DNA of 32,729 nucleotides from Galactobacter sp. GTDB lineage: Bacteria > Actinomycetota > Actinomycetes > Actinomycetales > Micrococcaceae. The stretch covers positions 1 through 32,729 of the forward strand of contig NZ_JALAGT010000087.1 in NCBI RefSeq assembly GCF_022712295.1, written 5' to 3'. Under the pieces are notes generated by a model, which saw only the letters and a list, made by a program, of their open reading frames with translations, was not told the DNA's origin and ran no database searches. This document shows, in pieces, positions 8,161 through 15,367 of the stretch. Numbering within the stretch: position 1 is the first letter of the stretch; each line of letters starts with the position of its first letter. Both the position numbers and the translations under genes were made by a program.

Positions 8161-8448
8161 TCAGTCATGGTCGCTCTCCGCCTCCTGCCAGGGGAGCAGA
8201 GGCTGGGTGCCTGCATCCTCCCATGCGGGGTCGTGGAGGGATACCCCGACGGAGCCGACTGCGATCTGCAGGCCCCACGGTTGTTCACGCTGCGCGGGCC
8301 AACAGGTACCCGAGACGACGAGCTCCGTACCCACACCTCCATCTTCTCTCCGGGACACGATGATGGCCGGGGCATGAGCCTTCCGCGTTCGGTAGATGCC
8401 GAGACGGGGGTGGTCAGGGTCGTGGTTCAGGCGCATCATGTACAGCAT
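8161..8448 (-). CDS. Small protein of unknown function
   Basis: This open frame of about 95 residues starts at ATG 8448 (MLYMMRLNHDPDHPRLGIYR); later ATGs at 8439 and 8436 are alternatives and none has a good ribosome site. The chain is rich in Trp, Pro and acidic residues near the C-terminus (HDPAWEDAG) and has no signal peptide or membrane helix. It ends 15 nt before the lipoprotein gene, which is the main reason to believe it is real. The frame continues upstream to 8607 antisense to the vapB-like gene, and that extension is probably not coding. It could also be the remnant of a longer gene cut at its 5' end. No family was recognised. Confidence 0.4.
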   Translation of the reverse strand: MLYMMRLNHDPDHPRLGIYRTRKAHAPAIIVSRREDGGVGTELVVSGTCWPAQREQPWGLQIAVGSVGVSLHDPAWEDAGTQPLLPWQEAESDHD

Positions 8449-8482
8449 CAGTCGGCGCAGAATTGGATGTGAGGGGATCACG

Positions 8483-8680
8483 ATGCGGACAACGGTGGCT
8501 TTGGATGACGACTTGATGGAGGAAGCCTCCCGATTGACCGGTGTCGAGGAGAACGCCGTAATCATCCGGAACGCAGTCGCGGCCTTGGTTCGCCACGAGG
8601 ACGCCAAACGGCTCTACCTTTTGGGCGATAGCGATCCAGAGGCAGAAGCGGCACCTCGCCGCCGACCGGCTGTTGCATGA
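8483..8680 (+). CDS. VapB-family antitoxin, apparently without a toxin partner
   Basis: This 65-residue protein starts MRTTVALDDDLMEEASRLTG and has RRRPAVA at the C-terminus. It fits the short ribbon-helix-helix VapB antitoxins (DUF2191-like), which bind DNA through the N-terminal strand and wrap a VapC ribonuclease with the tail. GAGGGG at about 8471-8476 precedes ATG 8483. No PIN-domain toxin frame follows in the 120 bp before the next gene, and none precedes it. It therefore looks like an orphan antitoxin or what remains of a decayed module. It may act on a toxin elsewhere. Confidence 0.7.
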   Translation: MRTTVALDDDLMEEASRLTGVEENAVIIRNAVAALVRHEDAKRLYLLGDSDPEAEAAPRRRPAVA

Positions 8681-8738
8681 GCTCGGATTGGCCATGGAGG
8701 AGACAAGCTGACTGCGCGCACGCTAGTTTGGTAACTGT

Positions 8739-8757
8739 ACCGAGCGGACGGTTCGGT
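8739..8757. promoter_or_regulatory. Imperfect inverted repeat upstream of the acyl-CoA dehydrogenase gene
   Basis: The arms ACCGA (8739-8743) and TCGGT (8753-8757) form a 19-bp imperfect palindrome 45 bp before the gcdH start. Its size and symmetry suit a TetR-family operator, which often controls acyl-CoA catabolism. No regulator gene is adjacent, so this is a weak candidate. Confidence 0.3.
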
Positions 8758-8801
8758 GCTTCTTACGTTCTGCGCGTCGTCGCGCCTTCAGGAGGATTTC
8801 C

Positions 8802-9971
8802 ATGACCACCCCGTTCAGCACCGTGGACCTGCTGGATTTCGACGATGACCTGACTGCAGAAGAACTGGCCCTGCGCGGGCGTGTACGAGATTTCGTGGAC
8901 TCCGCGATCCGCCCCAACATCGCCGACTGGTACGAGCGGGCCCACTTCCCCGTTGACCTGGTTCCCGAGATGGGCCGATTGGGGCTGCTCGGCATGCACT
9001 TGGAGGGCTACGGCTGTGCCGGACTCAGCGCGGTGGAGTACGGGCTGGCCGGTGCCGAATTGGAGGCAGGGGATTCCGGGCTGCGGACGTTCGTCTCCGT
9101 GCAGGGGTCGTTGGCGATGTCCGCCATCCACAAACACGGCTCCGAGGAACAGAAACAGGAATGGCTGCCGCGCATGGCCACCGGTGAGGCCATCGGCTGC
9201 TTCGGGTTGACAGAACCCTCGGCCGGATCGGACCCGGCCTCGATGAAGACCTTTGCCCGGCGCGACGGCGACGACTGGGTGTTGAACGGCTCCAAGCGCT
9301 GGATCGGGCTGGCTTCCCTGGCGCAAGTGGCCGTGATCTGGGCGCAGACCGACGCAGGCATCCGGGGGTTCGTGGTGCCGACCTCCACTCCGGGGTTCTC
9401 GGCTGAGGTGATCGAACCCAAGATGTCCATGCGTGCCTCCGTCCAGTGCGAGATCACCCTGGACGAGGTGCGGCTCCCGGCCGAGGCCGTCTTCCCCGAG
9501 GTGCGTGGGCTCAAGGGACCGTTCTCCTGCCTCAATGAGGCACGCTACGGGATCCTCTGGGGTGCCATGGGTGCCGCTCGCGACTCCCTGGAGACGGCGC
9601 TGGCGTACTCGTTGGAGCGGGAACAGTTCGGCAAGCCGATCGCCGGCTTCCAGCTGACCCAGAAGAAGCTCGTGGACATGGCGCTGGAGGTGAACAAGGG
9701 TTTCCAGCTCGCGCTGAACCTTGGGCGGAAGAAGGAAGCGGGCACGTTGAAGACCCACCAGATCAGCGTGGGCAAGCTCAACAACGTCCGCACAGCCATC
9801 GAGGTCTGTCGGGAGGCCCGGACCATCCTGGGTGGCAACGGCATCGAGGCCGCGCAGCCCATCATGCGCCACGCCGCCAATCTGGAATCGGTGCGCACCT
9901 ACGAGGGAACCGACGAGGTCCACACCCTCATCCTGGGCCGCCAGCTGACGGGGATCCCTGCCTTCGCCTGA
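8802..9971 (+). CDS. gcdH: Acyl-CoA dehydrogenase, probably glutaryl-CoA dehydrogenase
   Basis: This FAD enzyme oxidises and decarboxylates glutaryl-CoA to crotonyl-CoA at the end of lysine, tryptophan and dicarboxylate breakdown. ATG 8802 has AGGAGG six bases upstream. The 389-residue protein shows the acyl-CoA dehydrogenase signature CFGLTEPSAGSDP (near 130-142), RYGILWGAMGAA, the helical segment EREQFGKPIAGFQLTQKKL and the C-terminal catalytic-base region RTYEGTDEVHTLILGRQLTG. The last segment is close to the YEGTHDIHxLILGRAxTG of glutaryl-CoA dehydrogenases, where the glutamate is the base. A related short-chain acyl-CoA dehydrogenase is the alternative. It stands alone rather than in a visible catabolic operon. 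Confidence 0.82.
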   Translation: MTTPFSTVDLLDFDDDLTAEELALRGRVRDFVDSAIRPNIADWYERAHFPVDLVPEMGRLGLLGMHLEGYGCAGLSAVEYGLAGAELEAGDSGLRTFVSVQGSLAMSAIHKHGSEEQKQEWLPRMATGEAIGCFGLTEPSAGSDPASMKTFARRDGDDWVLNGSKRWIGLASLAQVAVIWAQTDAGIRGFVVPTSTPGFSAEVIEPKMSMRASVQCEITLDEVRLPAEAVFPEVRGLKGPFSCLNEARYGILWGAMGAARDSLETALAYSLEREQFGKPIAGFQLTQKKLVDMALEVNKGFQLALNLGRKKEAGTLKTHQISVGKLNNVRTAIEVCREARTILGGNGIEAAQPIMRHAANLESVRTYEGTDEVHTLILGRQLTGIPAFA

Positions 9972-9994
9972 CTCTGGTCACATCGCCAGAGGGT

Positions 9995-10013
9995 TGCTAG
10001 CATATTGCTAGCA
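9995..10013. promoter_or_regulatory. Repeated TGCTAGCA operator of the FitAB-type toxin-antitoxin genes
   Basis: Two copies of the palindrome TGCTAGCA (9995-10002 and 10006-10013) are separated by TAT, 11 bp centre to centre, one helical turn. They lie 25 bp before the antitoxin start. The half-sites resemble the TGCTATCA/TGATAGCA repeats bound by FitA in Neisseria. Cooperative autorepression by the ribbon-helix-helix antitoxin is the likely role. Confidence 0.6.
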
Positions 10014-10037
10014 TTCGGCAGGTCCCAGGAGGACGTC

Positions 10038-10265
10038 ATGGCAACTTTGACCATCCGCAATGTTTCTGAAGAGACCAAAAGGCGACTACAAGAACGGGCT
10101 GCGTCCAACGAACGGTCCATGGAGGCCGAGGCTCGTTCGATTCTCGACGACGCCACTGAGGAACCAGGCACAGGGATCTTGCGGTGGATACGCAATACGG
10201 AGGCCCTACGTGGGGATCTCGACCTCCCCGCGCGCAGTGCTCCGCGCAACGTTGACCTGCAGTGA
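10038..10265 (+). CDS. FitA-type ribbon-helix-helix antitoxin
   Basis: This 75-residue protein starts at ATG 10038 with AGGAGG at 10028-10033. MATLTIRNVSEETKRRLQER is the strand and first helix of an Arc/FitA-type DNA-binding domain. The acidic and proline-containing tail should wrap the toxin. It neutralises the PIN-domain ribonuclease encoded next and represses its own promoter, where two TGCTAGCA sites are visible. The stop TGA (10263-10265) overlaps the toxin GTG (10262), so toxin translation depends on antitoxin translation. Confidence 0.85.
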   Translation: MATLTIRNVSEETKRRLQERAASNERSMEAEARSILDDATEEPGTGILRWIRNTEALRGDLDLPARSAPRNVDLQ

Positions 10266-10672
10266 TCGTCCTCGACACCACCGTGGTCTCTGAGCCATTG
10301 CGACCCCGTCCGAATCTTGCGGTGGTGGAATGGGTCGCGGAGCGACGAGCCGAAGCCGAACTCACCAGCGTGACCATGGGCGAACTTCTCTACGGCGCGC
10401 AACGGCTCCCGGACGGGAAAAGGAAGCGCGGGCTGTTGGAGGCCATCGCAGACTTATCAGGGTCCGTGCCGATCCTCCCGTATGACGGGCCCGCTTCCGC
10501 CGCGTATTCCGACCTCAGAGCAGAACGGGAGTCAATCGGGCTCGCTGGCAGCATAGAGGACCTCATGATTGCCGGGATCTGCCTGGTCGGCGGGCATCAG
10601 CTGGCCACCAGAAACGTCAAGGACTTCGCAGGCACAGGAGTGGACATCATCAACCCGTGGAGTCGCGGGTGA
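10262..10672 (+). CDS. FitB/VapC-type PIN-domain toxin ribonuclease
   Basis: This 136-residue PIN-domain protein of the FitB subgroup is predicted to cleave RNA when free of its antitoxin. The acidic metal-binding residues are visible: Asp in IVLDTTVVSEP near residue 5, Glu in MGELLYGA near 42, Asp in SIEDLMIAG near 102, and Asp in ATRNVKDF near 122. The ending IINPW is common in this subgroup. The start codon is GTG 10262, overlapping the antitoxin stop, without its own ribosome site. A strong hairpin follows the stop at 10687-10715. The two-gene unit seems complete and intact. Confidence 0.88.
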   Translation: MIVLDTTVVSEPLRPRPNLAVVEWVAERRAEAELTSVTMGELLYGAQRLPDGKRKRGLLEAIADLSGSVPILPYDGPASAAYSDLRAERESIGLAGSIEDLMIAGICLVGGHQLATRNVKDFAGTGVDIINPWSRG

Positions 10673-10686
10673 CGCACGCCAACGGC

Positions 10687-10715
10687 GCCGTCCCCCCACG
10701 AGAGTGGGGGACGGC
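10687..10715. terminator. Hairpin terminator between convergent genes
   Basis: The arms GCCGTCCCCCCAC (10687-10699) and GTGGGGGACGGC (10704-10715) pair with one bulged C around a GAGA tetraloop. It sits 15 nt after the FitB stop and 44 nt before the end of the convergent CoA-binding gene, so it may serve both strands. The downstream T-tract is short. Confidence 0.6.
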
Positions 10716-10758
10716 CCCGTTTGGCATTTGGGGCCCCGCAAAGGGGTCAACGTACGAC

Positions 10759-11259
10759 TCAGGCGCGCAGCTGCCGCTTCGAGGAGATCACCCCGGTGTC
10801 GAAGCCGGCCAGGTGCAGGCCGCCGTGGAAGCGGGCGTGTTCGATCTTCACGCAGCGGTCCATGACCACCTCGAGTCCGGCAGCCTCCGCCAGGTGCGCG
10901 GCCTCCTCGTTCCAGGAACCCAGCTGGAACCACACCGTCTTGGCGCCGATGTCGATGGCCTCCTGTGCCACGCCCGGCAGGTCGGCGTCCTTGCGGAAGA
11001 CCTCAACCAGATCAGGAACCTCGGGGAGGTCGGCCAGGGACTTGTAGACCGGCTGGCCCAGGATCTCCGTTGCCGTCGGGTTGATGAAGTAGACCGTGTA
11101 CGGCGAGGAGGAGAGCAGGTATGTCGCCACGAAGTATGACGCGCGCTCCGGCTTGGGGGAGGCTCCCACGATCGCGATGGACTTGGTGCGGCGCAGGATG
11201 TCCAGCCGCTCACCGGCGGAAGGGCCCACCCAGGTGCGCTCGGGCGTTGCAGTGCTCAT
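10759..11259 (-). CDS. CoA-binding domain protein (YccU-like)
   Basis: This 166-residue single-domain protein with a Rossmann-like CoA-binding fold starts at ATG 11259, with GGAGG upstream. The start overlaps the metY stop as TGATG, so the two are translated together. SIAIVGASPKPERASYFVATYLL (split here: SIAIVGASPKPERASYF near residues 27-43) is the nucleotide or CoA loop; FINPTATEILGQPVYKSL and DRCVKIEHARF follow the family pattern. It lacks the ligase domains of the larger acyl-CoA synthetases. Its job is unknown. Being in the same transcript as O-acetylhomoserine sulfhydrylase, behind a SAM riboswitch, suggests a link to CoA or acyl handling in methionine synthesis, which is an inference from position only. 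Confidence 0.8.
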   Translation of the reverse strand: MSTATPERTWVGPSAGERLDILRRTKSIAIVGASPKPERASYFVATYLLSSSPYTVYFINPTATEILGQPVYKSLADLPEVPDLVEVFRKDADLPGVAQEAIDIGAKTVWFQLGSWNEEAAHLAEAAGLEVVMDRCVKIEHARFHGGLHLAGFDTGVISSKRQLRA

Positions 11260-12623
11260 CACTTGCCTCCGAAATCGATGGTGCAGGCGTCATACGTGGG
11301 CGCCGCGAATTCAGGCTCTGCGTCGGTGGACTGTGCGGCATCCAAGGCCTGATCCAGGTCCCAGATGATGTCCTCCACGTCTTCCAAGCCCACGGACAAG
11401 CGGATGAGGTCGTCCGGGATGCCCGCGGCGACCAGCTGCTCCGCGGACAGTTGCTGGTGCGTCGTGGAGCCGGGGTGCAACACCAGAGTGCGTGCATCGC
11501 CGATGTTGGCCAGGTGGGAGGCCAGCTGCAGCGCCTCGATGAACTTGGCGCCGGCCTCGCGTCCGCCGGCCACACCGAAGCTGAACACGCTCGGTGCGCC
11601 GTTGGGCAGCAGCTCCTTAGCGCGATCGTGCTGCGGGTGCGATTCCAGCGACGGGTGGGAAACCCAGGAGACGCGCGGATCTGCATCCAGCCAGGCCGCG
11701 ATCTTCTCGGCGTTGGCCACGTGCTCATCCATGCGCTGCGGCAACGTCTCGATGCCCTGCAGCAGCTGGAAGGCGGCCTGCGCCGAGAGAGTGGGACCGA
11801 TGTCGCGCAACTGCTCGTTGCGCAGCTTCGTGAGGAAGCCGTACTCGCCGAAGTTACCCTGCCAGGTCACCCCGCCGTAGCTGGGGACCGGCTCAGTCAT
11901 CAGTGGGAACTTGCCGTTGGCCCAGTTGAATCGGCCGGACTCGATGACCACGCCACCCAACGTGGTGCCGTGCCCTCCCAGGAATTTCGTGGCCGAGTGG
12001 ATCACGATGTCCGCGCCGTGCTCCAGCGGACGGAGCAGGTAAGGGGGAGTCAGAGTGGAGTCCACGACCAGCGGGATGTCGTGCTTGTGGGCAACCTCCG
12101 CCAGACCCTCAAGGTCCACGATGGTGGTGGAGGGATTCGCGACGATCTCCGTGTAGACGGCCTTGGTGTTCTCCTGGATGGCCGCCTCGAAGTCCGCGGC
12201 CTCGGAGGAATCCACGAAGGTGGTCTCCACGCCCAGGCGGCGGAGGGTCACGTCGAGCTGCGTGACGGTGCCGCCGTAGAGGCGGGAGGACGCCACGATG
12301 TGGTCGCCCTGCCCGGCCAGCGCCAGGAAGGTCACGAACTCGGCCGCCATGCCCGACGCCGTGGCGACGGCCCCGATCCCACCCTCCAGGGACGCCATGC
12401 GTTCTTCGAACGCGGCGACCGTGGGGTTGGCGATGCGGGAGTAGATGTTGCCGTACTTCTGCAGCGCGAACAGGTTCGCGGCGTCGTCCGTGTCCTGGAA
12501 GACGAAGGACGTGGACTGGTAGATCGGCACAGCGCGGGCGCCGTGCTCTGCATCGGGGGTACCCCCGGCGTGGAGCGCCCGGGTGCGGAACCCGAAGCGG
12601 TGGTCGTTCTGGCCCTGAGCCAT
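11259..12623 (-). CDS. metY: O-acetylhomoserine sulfhydrylase (aminocarboxypropyltransferase)
   Basis: This PLP enzyme converts O-acetylhomoserine plus sulfide to homocysteine and acetate in direct sulfhydrylation. The 454-residue protein belongs to the Cys/Met metabolism PLP family. It shows RALHAGG at the start, YGNIYSRIANPTVAAFEER, the loop ATASGMAAEF, the aspartate region PLVVDSTLTPPYLL, and the PLP lysine in HSATKFLGGHGTTLGG. The C-terminal LIRLSVGLEDVEDI is typical. ATG 12623 follows AAAGGA about 9 nt upstream. That ribosome site directly abuts the 3' strand of the riboswitch P1 helix, so SAM binding could block translation. No metX (homoserine acetyltransferase) lies in the window. Confidence 0.94.
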   Translation of the reverse strand: MAQGQNDHRFGFRTRALHAGGTPDAEHGARAVPIYQSTSFVFQDTDDAANLFALQKYGNIYSRIANPTVAAFEERMASLEGGIGAVATASGMAAEFVTFLALAGQGDHIVASSRLYGGTVTQLDVTLRRLGVETTFVDSSEAADFEAAIQENTKAVYTEIVANPSTTIVDLEGLAEVAHKHDIPLVVDSTLTPPYLLRPLEHGADIVIHSATKFLGGHGTTLGGVVIESGRFNWANGKFPLMTEPVPSYGGVTWQGNFGEYGFLTKLRNEQLRDIGPTLSAQAAFQLLQGIETLPQRMDEHVANAEKIAAWLDADPRVSWVSHPSLESHPQHDRAKELLPNGAPSVFSFGVAGGREAGAKFIEALQLASHLANIGDARTLVLHPGSTTHQQLSAEQLVAAGIPDDLIRLSVGLEDVEDIIWDLDQALDAAQSTDAEPEFAAPTYDACTIDFGGK

Positions 12624-12638
12624 GAGGTGAATTCCTTT

Positions 12639-12742
12639 CCATCGAATCCCGGCTGGAGCACCTGGCGTGAGGCCCCTTGGTCCAAGGGGTGGCTGGTTGC
12701 TGCGGTGTCACGGGGCCGGGTCCCTGGTACCGCTCGAGATGG
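12639..12742 (-). promoter_or_regulatory. SAM riboswitch (SAM-I/IV clan) in the metY leader
   Basis: Read on the minus strand, P1 is CCATC (12742-12738) with GATGG (12643-12639). P2 is GCGG (12733-12730) with CCGC (12705-12702), followed by A and the invariant GCAACC (12700-12695). P3 is a perfect CCCCTTGG/CCAAGGGG hairpin. Next come GGTGC and a 6-nt segment GCCGGG (12653-12648) that is complementary to CCCGGC in the P2 loop (12720-12715), a pseudoknot. Bases at these pairs covary with the other two copies in the window. There is no P4 hairpin between GGTGC and P1, unlike classical SAM-I. The ribosome site AAAGGA starts immediately after P1. Confidence 0.88.
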
Positions 12743-12825
12743 TCCTCTTGTATCCAGGTTCCCACGATCGCCCGGGCCGGGGAAAACACGTGTCGTCATG
12801 TGAGTCTTGGGTAGGGTGCTGAGGC

Positions 12826-13446
12826 ATGAGTGCTGCAGCGTCGTCGTCGCCCGCCATCTTCTTTGTCCGCCACGGGCAGACCGACTGGAACAAAGCGGGA
12901 AAACTGCAGGGACAGGTGGATATCCCGCTCAACGAGACCGGTAAGGCCCAGGCACAGACGGCGGCTGAACAGCTGGATGGTCGCGGCATTACCCGGGTGG
13001 TCACCTCCACCCTCGGGCGTGCCATGGAAACGGGCGGCATCATTGCCGCTCACCTGGGGCTGGACGCTCCCTCTCAGGATGAGGGATTGCTGGAACGCGC
13101 CTACGGCGAATTCGAGGGAGTGCGGGACGGGGACCTGCCGGACGATGTTCGTGAAACCCTGCACCCCGGGCACGAGCGAGATCCGCGTGACGCGGAGGAG
13201 GCCGGATTCGCCGCCGGGATCATGCCCGGCGTGGAGCGCTCCTATGATTGTGGCGTGCGCGGTGCAGAGACCGTGAAGCGGTTGCGGTCCCAGTACCCGG
13301 AGGACACGCTGCTCCTGGTCTCCCATGGGACGCTGATCCGGCTGACACTGAATGCGCTGGATGACTGGAAGCGCTACCACCCGGGGCTGGACAATCTCGA
13401 GGTCCGCGAGCTGACGTCTGCGCAACTGGCGGCCGCGTCCAGCTGA
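12826..13446 (+). CDS. Histidine phosphatase family protein (phosphoglycerate mutase-like)
   Basis: This 206-residue cytosolic phosphatase or mutase-like enzyme has the catalytic motif FFVRHGQTDWNKAGKLQGQ near residues 10-28, where the His is phosphorylated. It also has the second arginine region VVTSTLGRAMETG, the acid ERAYGEFEG near 93-101 and the second His in LLVSHGTLIRL near 165-175. The pattern fits the small broad-specificity phosphatases (CobC/GpmB-like) rather than glycolytic phosphoglycerate mutase. The substrate cannot be told from sequence. It starts at ATG 12826, divergent from the metY riboswitch leader. Confidence 0.88.
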   Translation: MSAAASSSPAIFFVRHGQTDWNKAGKLQGQVDIPLNETGKAQAQTAAEQLDGRGITRVVTSTLGRAMETGGIIAAHLGLDAPSQDEGLLERAYGEFEGVRDGDLPDDVRETLHPGHERDPRDAEEAGFAAGIMPGVERSYDCGVRGAETVKRLRSQYPEDTLLLVSHGTLIRLTLNALDDWKRYHPGLDNLEVRELTSAQLAAASS

Positions 13447-13581
13447 TGACGTCGTGCCCGCACTCACCGGCAATACTTGGTCAAAATAACGCCAGATCAT
13501 AGTCTTATGAGCGCATCACAGTCGGAATCACCGCAAGACGTTCGAGGGCTTCGGTAGGCGCGGTGCGGAAAGAGGTGTGTG

Positions 13582-13953
13582 ATGACCGAGCAGTACCCTA
13601 ACAACGGCGTCCCGGGCGTTCCGGAGCAGCAGCCCCAGTACGGGCAGCCGCAATATGGTCAGCCTCAGTATGGACAGCAGCAGTATGCCCAGCAGCAGTA
13701 CGTTCAGCCGCAGTATGTCCAACGGCCCACGAACACACTGGCCATCGTGGCCCTGATCCTGTCCTTCTTCGTCAGCCTTGGTGGCATCATCTGTGGCCAC
13801 ATCGCCTTGAAGCAGTGCAAGGAGCGTAACGAGGCTGGATCAGGCATGGCCATTGCAGGCCTGGTCATCGGCTACGTCAGCCTGGCGATCACCGTCATCT
13901 GGATCATCGTGGCGGCATCATTCGTCGGCGCCGTGAGCAGCTACGACTACTGA
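13582..13953 (+). CDS. DUF4190 membrane protein with N-terminal Gln/Tyr repeat
   Basis: The ATG at 13582 has AGAGG about 7 nt upstream; a GTG immediately before it is the alternative. The 123-residue protein opens with a low-complexity segment of six or seven QY units (such as QYGQPQYGQPQYGQ), then has two transmembrane helices near residues 52-70 and 90-115. The helices are separated by CGHIALKQCKERNEAGSGMA, the usual DUF4190 loop. Proteins of this kind are common in actinobacteria and have no settled function. The repeat tail probably faces the cytoplasm and may mediate weak self-association. Confidence 0.8.
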   Translation: MTEQYPNNGVPGVPEQQPQYGQPQYGQPQYGQQQYAQQQYVQPQYVQRPTNTLAIVALILSFFVSLGGIICGHIALKQCKERNEAGSGMAIAGLVIGYVSLAITVIWIIVAASFVGAVSSYDY

Positions 13954-13968
13954 GTCGTAACGTCGGCC

Positions 13969-14682
13969 TCAGCGCAGGTGGGAGCCGCCGTCCACGTTGA
14001 GAACCTGCCCGGTGATGAACCCGGCCTCGTCTGAGAGCAGGAAGGCGACCGCTGCCGCAACCTCTGACGGTTCGGCGAGCCGACGCAGCGGAACCTCAGT
14101 GGCGTAGTCGGCCTGCTCGCGCTCGTTCATGGCGAGCACCCCGCCGGTTCTCGTGGCTGCGGTGGCCACCGTATTGACCCTGACTCCGCGAGGTGCGGCC
14201 TCCAGTGCAGCGGAGGCACCGAGGCCCACCACACCCTGCGTGGCCGCGGAGAAGGCCGCCAACCCCGGCGCCGGACGCAGGCCGGCAGCATTCGTCACAT
14301 TCACGATGGCACCCTTGCCGGAGCGAATCATGGATGCGAGCTCCGCGCGGAGGAAGCCGAAGACCTCGTCAAGGTTCGTGGAGAGCGTGAGGCGGTACGC
14401 GCCGTCGAGCATTTTGTGCAGCGGCGAAGGCCGCGAGGAGCCGGCCAGGTTCACGGCCACGTCCACGTCGCCTGCAGCGCGCACCACGGCGGCGTAGTCC
14501 TCGGACGTGCCTTGCGAGGGCCAGTCCAGGACCGTCGCCGACTCGCCGCCGCAGGCGTCTGCGGTGGCGTGGGCGGCCTCCGCGTCGGGGTCCAGCAGGA
14601 CCACGAACGCGCCGTCGGCCACCAATTTCTCTGCGACGGCTCGACCCAGATCGGAACCGGCATGGGTGACGATCGCCCTCAT
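13969..14682 (-). CDS. SDR-family protein with lost catalytic residues (probable pseudoenzyme)
   Basis: This 237-residue protein has the overall layout of a classical short-chain dehydrogenase, ending with GFITGQVLNVDGGSHL. The key positions differ from the family. The glycine-rich loop reads VTHAGSDLGRAV instead of TGxxxGxG, the Ser region reads IVNVTNAAG, and the YxxxK motif is AAFSAATQG, so Tyr is Phe and Lys is Thr. It is therefore unlikely to be an oxidoreductase in the usual sense. ATG 14682 overlaps the stop of the HdeD-like membrane gene (ATGA), so the two are co-translated. It could be a binding or regulatory protein. The reading frame is intact, which argues against decay. Confidence 0.8.
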   Translation of the reverse strand: MRAIVTHAGSDLGRAVAEKLVADGAFVVLLDPDAEAAHATADACGGESATVLDWPSQGTSEDYAAVVRAAGDVDVAVNLAGSSRPSPLHKMLDGAYRLTLSTNLDEVFGFLRAELASMIRSGKGAIVNVTNAAGLRPAPGLAAFSAATQGVVGLGASAALEAAPRGVRVNTVATAATRTGGVLAMNEREQADYATEVPLRRLAEPSEVAAAVAFLLSDEAGFITGQVLNVDGGSHLR

Positions 14683-15263
14683 GCCTTGCGCAACTTCACT
14701 GCCGCGACGATGGACGCGATGCCCAGGACCACGCCGTAGATGCCGCCGACCCACACCAGGCCCAGCAGCGTGCCGCCCGGGTTCAGCAGGGTCATGACGG
14801 CCAGGAAGATGCCGAAGAGCAGGTTGATGATGCCCAGGGCGATGCTCCAGCCGCCCAGGCGGGTGTCGCCGAGTTCCAGGACGCCGCGGACCATCATGCC
14901 GATGGCCATGAACCACAGCACCATGAGTCCACCAAGGGAACCCAGGATGGCCGGGAAGATCAACGCGAGGGCGCCGGCGATGACGGCGGCGACGCCGCCG
15001 ACCAAGGTCCAACCCCATTTGGACCCGGCTTGTCTCTCCCGGAAGGCCAGAGCGCAGGAGGAACCGCCGTCCAGGATCAGCCAGATGCCGATGATCACGC
15101 CGATGGCGGTCGCGATGCCGGTGCCGGAGGCCAGCGGGAAGAAGAAGAGCAACAGGCCGAGCAGGACGCCCAGGATGCCGCGGGTCAGCAGCCAGGCGAA
15201 GGCACCCTTGCGCAGGTGATCCCGGAATTCCTTGAGATCCTCGAACAGTGGTGATGAAGTCAT
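14679..15263 (-). CDS. HdeD/DUF308 family membrane protein
   Basis: This 194-residue protein is made almost entirely of membrane helices, about six, grouped in pairs: LLTRGILGVLLGLLLFFF, GIATAIGVIIGIWLIL, TLVGGVAAVIAGALALIF, LGGLMVLWFMAIGMMVRG, ALGIINLLFGIFLAVM and GGIYGVVLGIASIVAAVKL. The pattern of short glycine-rich pairs fits HdeD-like DUF308 proteins, linked in enterobacteria to acid stress. The role here is unknown. It starts at ATG 15263 without a clear ribosome site and overlaps the next gene by 4 nt. Confidence 0.82.
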   Translation of the reverse strand: MTSSPLFEDLKEFRDHLRKGAFAWLLTRGILGVLLGLLLFFFPLASGTGIATAIGVIIGIWLILDGGSSCALAFRERQAGSKWGWTLVGGVAAVIAGALALIFPAILGSLGGLMVLWFMAIGMMVRGVLELGDTRLGGWSIALGIINLLFGIFLAVMTLLNPGGTLLGLVWVGGIYGVVLGIASIVAAVKLRKA

Positions 15264-15367
15264 GTGGTCGAGTCTATGTCGCTGGCGGTATATGGGTCGA
15301 TGCGGCAGCTGCGCTGGATATCCTGGAATGGATCGTGTCTCTCACCGCCAACTTCCGAGGAGCCTGC

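Noticed and set aside
8167..8472. 101-codon plus-strand open frame upstream of vapB
   Set aside because: It has no ribosome site or domain; the minus-strand frame fits the spacing of the neighbouring lipoprotein gene better.
11121..12803. 560-codon plus-strand open frame
   Set aside because: Antisense shadow of metY and the CoA-binding gene; no recognisable domain.
13477..13503. TTGGTC...CATAGT as a promoter before the DUF4190 gene
   Set aside because: The spacer is about 15 bp and the -10 is poor, so it is not convincing.
13625..13730. QYGQP-type repeats as a DNA repeat array
   Set aside because: The repetition comes from the low-complexity coding sequence of the DUF4190 protein, not from a CRISPR or tandem DNA element.
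13969..15018. 349-codon version of the degenerate SDR
   Set aside because: The upstream part lies within the DUF308 gene in another frame; ATG 14682, overlapping the DUF308 stop, is the natural start.
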